From the NCBI GenBank assembly GCA_050330095.1, contig JBHJOC010000006.1, forward strand, positions 1-28,537: a stretch of DNA of 28,537 bases, written 5' to 3'. Source of the DNA: JBCBWG01 sp036804185. GTDB lineage: Bacteria; Pseudomonadota; Alphaproteobacteria; Rhizobiales; Hyphomicrobiaceae. The notes below the pieces were generated by a model. It searched no databases. It was given only the letters and a program-made list of their open reading frames with translations, and was not told the DNA's origin. Shown in pieces: positions 24,505 to 28,537 of the stretch. The translations under genes and the position numbers were made by a program. How positions within the stretch are numbered: the stretch's first letter is position 1; every line of letters begins with the position of its first letter.

Positions 24505-25067
24505 TCAAGGCGCAGATGATCGGGGCGAGCGATACCGATCGAGATCAGGGTGCTGATGCGGGCCGCATCCGAACGCCGGCCAAGCTTTTGCGCACCATAA
24601 GGTTCGATCGCTCTGATGATCACGTGTTTGCGGGTGCAGCCGCAAGCGACGAGTGGGCCGTGTCCGGCGCCTTCGCGTTTGCCAACGCTGACGCCGGAGC
24701 TCTGACAGGCAAGGCACGGCAAGCGTTTGCAAATGGGTTCCTCGGCCTTGCAACGTTCGGGCGGTCGACGTTCGCGACCGTGAGCGAGATTGAGGCTCGC
24801 GCGCTCGATGGCCTTGTCGAACGCCTGGCCGGACATCTCGTGCAGGATTATGGCGCACCGGGCCGAGAGGCGGCTCGCCATGCCGCCGAGGCGGAACTCG
24901 CATTCATCGCCGATCTCGTCGCAGAGGTCCCGATCAACACCGTTTTTACGGTGCGCAGGTCCTGGACTGCTGACGGCGAAATAGAGGAGGAGTTCCGCCA
25001 GATCCGGCCGCCATCTGGTGAGCCGCTGCATGCGCGGGTGTGGACGGTGGAGCCTGACGATGCCTGA
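24501..25067 (+). CDS. DUF6505 family protein
   Basis: A 188-aa soluble protein of unknown function. It contains LLRTIRFDRSDDHVF, AASDEWAVSGAFAFAN, then ARQAFANGFLGLATFGRST, VSEIEARALDGLVERLAGHL, and ends with FTVRRSWTADGEIEEEFRQI. This fits DUF6505 as I recall it; no catalytic motif, signal or membrane helix is evident. The start overlaps the ligase-like gene by four bases (ATGA) and its end overlaps the DUF6352 gene by eight, so the three proteins are translationally coupled and may form a complex. The frame is open upstream to 24351 but the overlap fixes the start. Confidence 0.85.
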   Translation: MIKAQMIGASDTDRDQGADAGRIRTPAKLLRTIRFDRSDDHVFAGAAASDEWAVSGAFAFANADAGALTGKARQAFANGFLGLATFGRSTFATVSEIEARALDGLVERLAGHLVQDYGAPGREAARHAAEAELAFIADLVAEVPINTVFTVRRSWTADGEIEEEFRQIRPPSGEPLHARVWTVEPDDA

Positions 25068-26085
25068 GCGCGATGGACACGAGTTCTGGAAATCGTCAGG
25101 TTTCCATCTGCTCGAGCGCGATGCTCGCGGCTGGCTCACGGTCAGCCCGGCATTCATCTATGCCTATCTCACACGACCCGAGGTGCATCCGGTCGAAGAA
25201 TCCTGCGCGGCCGAACGCGCGCTGCACGCTGAGTTGATCGAGGACCCCCGCCTCGACGTGCCGCACGCGCGTATTGCGGCACTGGCTGATCCTGATGCCC
25301 GCGAGGCCTATGAGATCGTCCTCGGGTTCCGCGACCTGCTGCTGAGAGCCGGAACGATCGAACGTGCCTATCTCGACCTCGTCCAGTCGGGCGACGTCAG
25401 AGTGCCGCCGGTATTCCTGGATCAAATGGTCCATGTGATCGCGCGGAACATGCTCGATAAATGCGGCGACCCGGTTCGCGTGCGTGCCGCCGAATTGCTG
25501 TTCCGGCCGCAAAAGGTCTCGACCGCGGACCAGCGGCTGATGCTCGCCGACGAAGAAATCCTGTCGATGCAAGCCCAGATGGGCAGAACCGGTCTCGGGC
25601 AGTTGCTTGCCGAGACCGGGACACCATTGCGGGACGTCACGCTCGACGTTCTCGACGAGACCAACGGTCGAAACTACTGGGCGCGGTCCGATCGTTTTGA
25701 CATGGTAATCGACTTTCGCTTTGAGCAACCGGCTTTGGATGCGCTGGCCCGCGTGATCGAGATGTGGCTCGCCCATCTGCTGGGGATCGACGCCCGCGTC
25801 GAGCCGCGGCCCAAGATCGAGGATCGCGACTGGCGATGGCATATCGGCCTCGATGCGCAGGCGACTCGACTGCTCAACCTGCTCTATCAGGGCGAGACAC
25901 TGACCGATGAGGATGCGCTGCGCATCGTCGGGCTTTTTCGAATGACCATCCTCGACGACAGTATGGTCGTCGATCGCGTCAAAGGGCGGCCGATTTATCT
26001 TGGGCTTGCGATGGATGAGCAGTCGATTGTTCGCATGAAGCCGCAGAACCTGCTGACGAACTTGCCGCTCGTTCGCGCCAACTAG
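25060..26085 (+). CDS. DUF6352 family protein
   Basis: A 341-aa soluble protein with the opening HEFWKSSGFHLLERDARGWL, then LTVSPAFIYAYLTRPEVHPV, a helical middle (LFRPQKVSTADQRLMLADEE), ETNGRNYWARSDRFDMVIDF, and ending in RMTILDDSMVVDRVKGRPIY and LLTNLPLVRAN. It fits DUF6352 as recalled. The middle contains VARVIEMWLAHLLGI-type helices; no known catalytic motif or metal cluster was found. The ATG at 25060 overlaps the DUF6505 stop by eight bases. The stop codon TAG (26083-26085) overlaps the first two bases of repeat copy B. It ends the formate locus. Confidence 0.86.
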   Translation: MPERDGHEFWKSSGFHLLERDARGWLTVSPAFIYAYLTRPEVHPVEESCAAERALHAELIEDPRLDVPHARIAALADPDAREAYEIVLGFRDLLLRAGTIERAYLDLVQSGDVRVPPVFLDQMVHVIARNMLDKCGDPVRVRAAELLFRPQKVSTADQRLMLADEEILSMQAQMGRTGLGQLLAETGTPLRDVTLDVLDETNGRNYWARSDRFDMVIDFRFEQPALDALARVIEMWLAHLLGIDARVEPRPKIEDRDWRWHIGLDAQATRLLNLLYQGETLTDEDALRIVGLFRMTILDDSMVVDRVKGRPIYLGLAMDEQSIVRMKPQNLLTNLPLVRAN

Positions 26086-26246
26086 TGTTGCGTCACGAAC
26101 GCTTGGTCCCACCCTCTGCAGTCTCACCTGCCAAGCGTTAGTAAGAAAAGCAATGCTAGAATCATGAAGTTGCTCGTGTTCCCTGTGTCTCTGACACTTG
26201 GTCAATCGGCTGCTGCAAACGGGAACCAAGTCTCGGAGACGGAACA
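26084..26246 (-). repeat. 163-bp dispersed repeat, copy B (inverted relative to copy A)
   Basis: Reverse complement of the 4391-4553 repeat at about 87% identity. The long hairpin arms (26187-26202 and 26225-26240) pair at 14 of 16 positions, and a second hairpin, AACGCTTGG (26098-26106) / CCAAGCGTT (26131-26139), is perfect here. The element begins inside the stop codon of the DUF6352 gene and could act as its transcription end. The copies have diverged, so they are not a recent duplication. Confidence 0.85.
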
Positions 26247-26682
26247 CTCGTGTGATTGAGACCGAGAAGTCCGCCTCTACACCCGGCCGAAAACGATGCA
26301 GCGGACGTCTCGGCCATCACACTCCTTTTCGATGCGGAGAATCTGGCATCAACCGACAATTGTGGCTGCGCCCAGCGCCGGAACCGGCGAAAGAAGAGGC
26401 TTAACAGTATCGGGTATGTTGCCGGTCCAAGGTGTCGGGAACTGCCCGGTCGTTCAGTTCGTCCGTCGCGCCGCCCGTTGCGTGTGCAGGCGCTGTTGGG
26501 TCTCGGCCAGGTAGGCGACGACCTCGCGGTCGAGCGAATTTTGTGTGGACTTGATCGAATTAGGTTGATATCAACTCATCGGATTGAGGTTCGACGCGTC
26601 ACGCCTCGGTCGACCGCTTTCAGACCCTTTGCATACCTGAATTTTTCGACCTGAGCCGCTCGCAAAGAGTAAGTGAGACGAC
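26247..26682. other. Gap before the VOC-cupin operon, possibly with gene remnants
   Basis: About 435 nt lacking a complete credible gene. On the minus strand, 26454-26575 holds a start-less protein-like frame (SLDREVVAYLAETQQRLHTQ, then AARRTN and stop), which may be a decayed gene end. The 3' part contains the palindrome at 26564-26575. Confidence 0.45.
26564..26575. promoter_or_regulatory. Perfect 12-bp palindrome, candidate operator
   Basis: GTTGATATCAAC is a perfect dyad about 107 nt upstream of the VOC gene start. Symmetric TTGAT/ATCAA cores are used by several dimeric HTH regulators, including ArsR-type ones that often control VOC and AHSA1 genes. It is not an FNR box because the half-sites have no four-base spacer. 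No regulator gene is in the window. Confidence 0.4.
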
Positions 26683-27105
26683 ATGATGAAACCGCAGTTC
26701 TACCTGTTCTTCAATGGCGATTGCCTTGAGGCCATGACCCTATACGCCAACACGCTCGGCGGGACGATCGAAGGCGTATTCTTCAACAGGGACGCCGCGA
26801 GACCGGAGGATCGGATGCCCGGTCGTGACGATCTGGTCATGAACCTCGCCATGCGGCTGGGCGATACGCTGATGATGGCGTCCGACAATTCCGGCGACAT
26901 GTACGAGCGACCGCAAGGCTTCCGTATCCATCTCGAGACGCCGTCGCGCGATGCGTTCGACCGGATCTTCGCAGCACTGGCCGACGGGGCCCGCGCCGTG
27001 CCGATGCCGCCCTGTGAGACTTTCTGGGCTGAACGCTTTGCGATGTTCACCGACAGGTTCGGGACGCCGTGGATGCTCAATTTCACGGGCTCGAAAGCTG
27101 CCTAA
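26683..27105 (+). CDS. VOC (glyoxalase/PhnB-like) protein
   Basis: A 140-aa vicinal-oxygen-chelate fold protein of the PhnB/3-demethylubiquinone-methyltransferase-like group. It starts MKPQFYLFFNGDCLEAMTLY, with DDLVMNLAMRLGDTLMMASD in the middle, and ends with the PhnB-type ETFWAERFAMFTDRFGTPWM. The length is normal and no signal is visible. Members of this group have varied or unknown reactions. It begins the small operon; the next gene starts 13 nt after its stop, with the AAGGAG of that gene touching the TAA. Confidence 0.9.
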   Translation: MMKPQFYLFFNGDCLEAMTLYANTLGGTIEGVFFNRDAARPEDRMPGRDDLVMNLAMRLGDTLMMASDNSGDMYERPQGFRIHLETPSRDAFDRIFAALADGARAVPMPPCETFWAERFAMFTDRFGTPWMLNFTGSKAA

Positions 27106-27118
27106 GGAGCGATCGGCC

Positions 27119-27583
27119 ATGACGGTCATCACACCGGACAGAATGCTGAAAGAGGTCGAGAGCGACCGGCAATGCGGCGAGCGGCAAACGCACTGGATCA
27201 GCGAACCGGGTGGCCTCACGCAGTTCGGAGCTCATGTTCAGATCTTGCCAACCGGCGCGCGGACCTCCCTTAAGCACTGGCATAGCGCCGAGGACGAACT
27301 CGTCTACGTGCTCGACGGCAACGTGACCCTTGTTGAGGGCACTTCGGAGATACTTCTCGCCCCTGGCGATGCCGCTGCGTTTCCCGCCGGTGTTGCCGTG
27401 GGCCACTTCCTTGAGAATCGAGGCGTTGAGGATGCACGTCTTCTCGTGGTCGGAACACGCGCACCGGTGGACACGATCACCTGTCCGGATCACGACCGGA
27501 TTTGCCACCGTGATCGCACTTTGCCCCATGACATCTGGACGGACATGAACGGGCGACCGGCCGACAATCCGTACAATTATTGA
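27119..27583 (+). CDS. Cupin-domain protein
   Basis: A 154-aa single-domain cupin. Motif 1 is LKHWHSAEDELVYVLDG (about 51-67) with probable metal ligands H53, H55 and E59 or E60. Motif 2, APGDAAAFPAGVAVGHFLEN, runs at about 81-100 with H96. The tail (CPDHDR, DIWTDMNGRPADNPYNY) resembles the WTxxDG-type C-termini of a common uncharacterised cupin family. AAGGAG precedes the ATG at 27119. The substrate is unknown; the context with two VOC proteins suggests small-molecule or stress-related metabolism. Confidence 0.9.
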   Translation: MTVITPDRMLKEVESDRQCGERQTHWISEPGGLTQFGAHVQILPTGARTSLKHWHSAEDELVYVLDGNVTLVEGTSEILLAPGDAAAFPAGVAVGHFLENRGVEDARLLVVGTRAPVDTITCPDHDRICHRDRTLPHDIWTDMNGRPADNPYNY

Positions 27584-27683
27584 AGCTAAACGAGTGATCC
27601 CAAGCCGGTGCAGTTATTCGATCCGGGCTGCTTGCCAAACATAAAGCGGCACTTGGCATTCACTTTCTGAAGGAGAAGTCCCG

Positions 27684-28154
27684 ATGACCTCCCGGTCCAA
27701 AGTCCGCACCTGCCTGTGGTTCGAAAAGAGAGGACTGGAGGCAGCAGAGTTCTATGTCTCGCTATTGCCGTGGAGCGTCATCGACGCGGTTTATCCGCAC
27801 GGCAATCCCGACGACCCGATGATCGTCGAGTTCACCCTGCATGGCGCTCCGATGATGATCATGACTGCCGGGCCGCACTACAAGCTCTCGCCGGCAGCTT
27901 CGATCAGCGTGCTGACCAAGAATCAGGAAGAATCGGACCACCTGTGGTCAGCGCTGATTGCGGATGGCGGACAGGAAAGCCGATGCGGCTGGCTGGTCGA
28001 TCACTTCGGCGTCTCCTGGCAGATCGTCCCCGAAGCCCTGCCGCGCCTGCTGGGCGCGTCCGATCGGGCGGCGGCAAGTCGCGCGCAAGCGGCCATGATG
28101 CAGATGGGCAGGATCGACATTGCGGCCCTTGAGGCTGCTTTTGATACTCAATGA
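27684..28154 (+). CDS. VOC-superfamily protein (3-demethylubiquinone-9 3-methyltransferase-like domain)
   Basis: A 156-aa PhnB-like protein, distinct from the gene at 26683. It begins KVRTCLWFEKRGLEAAEFYV and includes DDPMIVEFTLHGAPMMIMTA, ISVLTKNQEESDHLWSALI, and GWLVDHFGVSWQIVPEALP; the last is a hallmark of this group. AAGGAGAAG lies upstream. It is 100 nt after the cupin gene, with a weak inverted repeat (TGCCAA 27633, TTGGCA 27653) between them. The family name does not imply real methyltransferase activity. Confidence 0.92.
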   Translation: MTSRSKVRTCLWFEKRGLEAAEFYVSLLPWSVIDAVYPHGNPDDPMIVEFTLHGAPMMIMTAGPHYKLSPAASISVLTKNQEESDHLWSALIADGGQESRCGWLVDHFGVSWQIVPEALPRLLGASDRAAASRAQAAMMQMGRIDIAALEAAFDTQ

Positions 28155-28169
28155 ACACAGGAGGACAAA

Positions 28170-28537
28170 ATGAGCCAGGCCATCACCATTCACACCCACG
28201 TCCCTGTCGGCCCACAAGCGGCATGGGATGCCTACACCTCCGCCGATGCGATCACGCGGTGGAATCAGGCCTCGCCCGACTGGCATTGCCCCTCGGCCTC
28301 GGTCGAGCTGTCGGTCGGCGGCACGCACACTGCTCGGATGGAAGCGCGCGACGGGTCGTTCGGCTTCGATTTCGAGGGGGTCTATGAGGAGGTCGATCCA
28401 CCCCATGCTTTGACCCTGCGCCTCGGTGACGGGCGCGCGTCGCGCACGACGTTCATTGCCGAAGCGGACGGCACGCGGGTGACAACGACCTTTGACCCGG
28501 AAACGGAGAAACCCGTCGAAATGCAGCGCGACGGCTG
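28170..28537 (+). CDS. AHSA1/SRPBCC domain protein (partial, runs off window)
   Basis: 122 complete codons of an Activator-of-Hsp90-like START-fold protein. It begins MSQAITIHTHVPVGPQAAWD, with DAITRWNQASPDWHCPSA, ARMEARDGSFGFDFEGVYEE and TRVTTTFDPETEKPVEMQRDG, the standard order for small AHSA1 proteins (about 140 aa). AGGAGG precedes the ATG. It lies 15 nt after the VOC gene, so it is in the same operon. Such genes often sit with VOC genes and ArsR regulators. Confidence 0.9.
   Translation, partial: MSQAITIHTHVPVGPQAAWDAYTSADAITRWNQASPDWHCPSASVELSVGGTHTARMEARDGSFGFDFEGVYEEVDPPHALTLRLGDGRASRTTFIAEADGTRVTTTFDPETEKPVEMQRDG

Noticed and set aside
4391..26246. Composite transposon or genomic island bounded by the two repeats
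   Set aside because: The enclosed block contains core genes (ftsEX, hpt, moaA, nrdJ, plsC), no transposase or integrase is visible, and the two copies are too diverged for a recent mobile unit.
25096..26247. 383-codon minus-strand frame opposite the DUF6352 gene, starting in repeat copy B
   Set aside because: It is antisense to a gene locked in place by overlapping starts and stops; its first residues come from the repeat.
26564..26575. FNR/Crp-type box at the GTTGATATCAAC palindrome
   Set aside because: FNR-type sites need four bases between TTGAT and ATCAA; here there are none.

Overview
The window is GC-rich, densely packed bacterial DNA. Gene content and order (ftsE-ftsX-DUF218-plsC, a B12-dependent ribonucleotide reductase, a Methylorubrum FDH3-like periplasmic formate dehydrogenase, DUF6494/DUF6505/DUF6352 genes) suggest an alphaproteobacterium, most likely of the Hyphomicrobiales. 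This is inferred from family recognition and synteny recall; no search was run. No tRNA, rRNA, CRISPR array, transposase or phage gene was seen.

Layout. 1-4130: tail of an unknown gene, an amidase, ispG (isoprenoid MEP pathway) and a BenE-type benzoate/H+ symporter. 4131-5283: mostly non-coding, with copy A of a 163-bp hairpin-rich repeat and a small conserved-looking unknown gene. 5284-11729: a minus-strand block with class II ribonucleotide reductase, a PlsC acyltransferase translationally coupled to a DUF218/YdcF protein, and the ftsE-ftsX division ABC pair. 12158-14869: hypoxanthine phosphoribosyltransferase (+), a DMT exporter (-) and moaA (-).

14870-26085: the most interesting part, a plus-strand formate oxidation locus of about 11 kb. 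It starts divergently from moaA, which supplies molybdenum cofactor. In order it encodes a TorD-like chaperone, a 66-aa Tat-signal mini-protein, FdhA (Cys in place of selenocysteine), FdhB (four Fe-S clusters, no membrane anchor), a 429-nt gap, FdhC (cytochrome b561 type), an exported seven-bladed WD40 protein fused to cytochrome c, and a 41-aa membrane peptide. It ends with a cassette: DUF6494, a biotin/lipoate-ligase-like protein that lacks the usual catalytic motifs, DUF6505 and DUF6352; the last three genes overlap. The working model is periplasmic formate oxidation with electrons passing FdhA to FdhB to FdhC and the quinone pool, or to the WD40-cytochrome c. The cassette would be an uncharacterised accessory or maturation module. 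The cassette and the WD40-cytochrome c are the best candidates for an undescribed system.

26084-26246: copy B of the 163-bp repeat, inverted relative to copy A, so the pair brackets about 21.5 kb. 26247-28537: a probable operon of small stress or detoxification-type proteins (VOC, cupin, VOC, AHSA1/SRPBCC) behind a perfect 12-bp palindrome that could be an operator. The last gene runs off the window.
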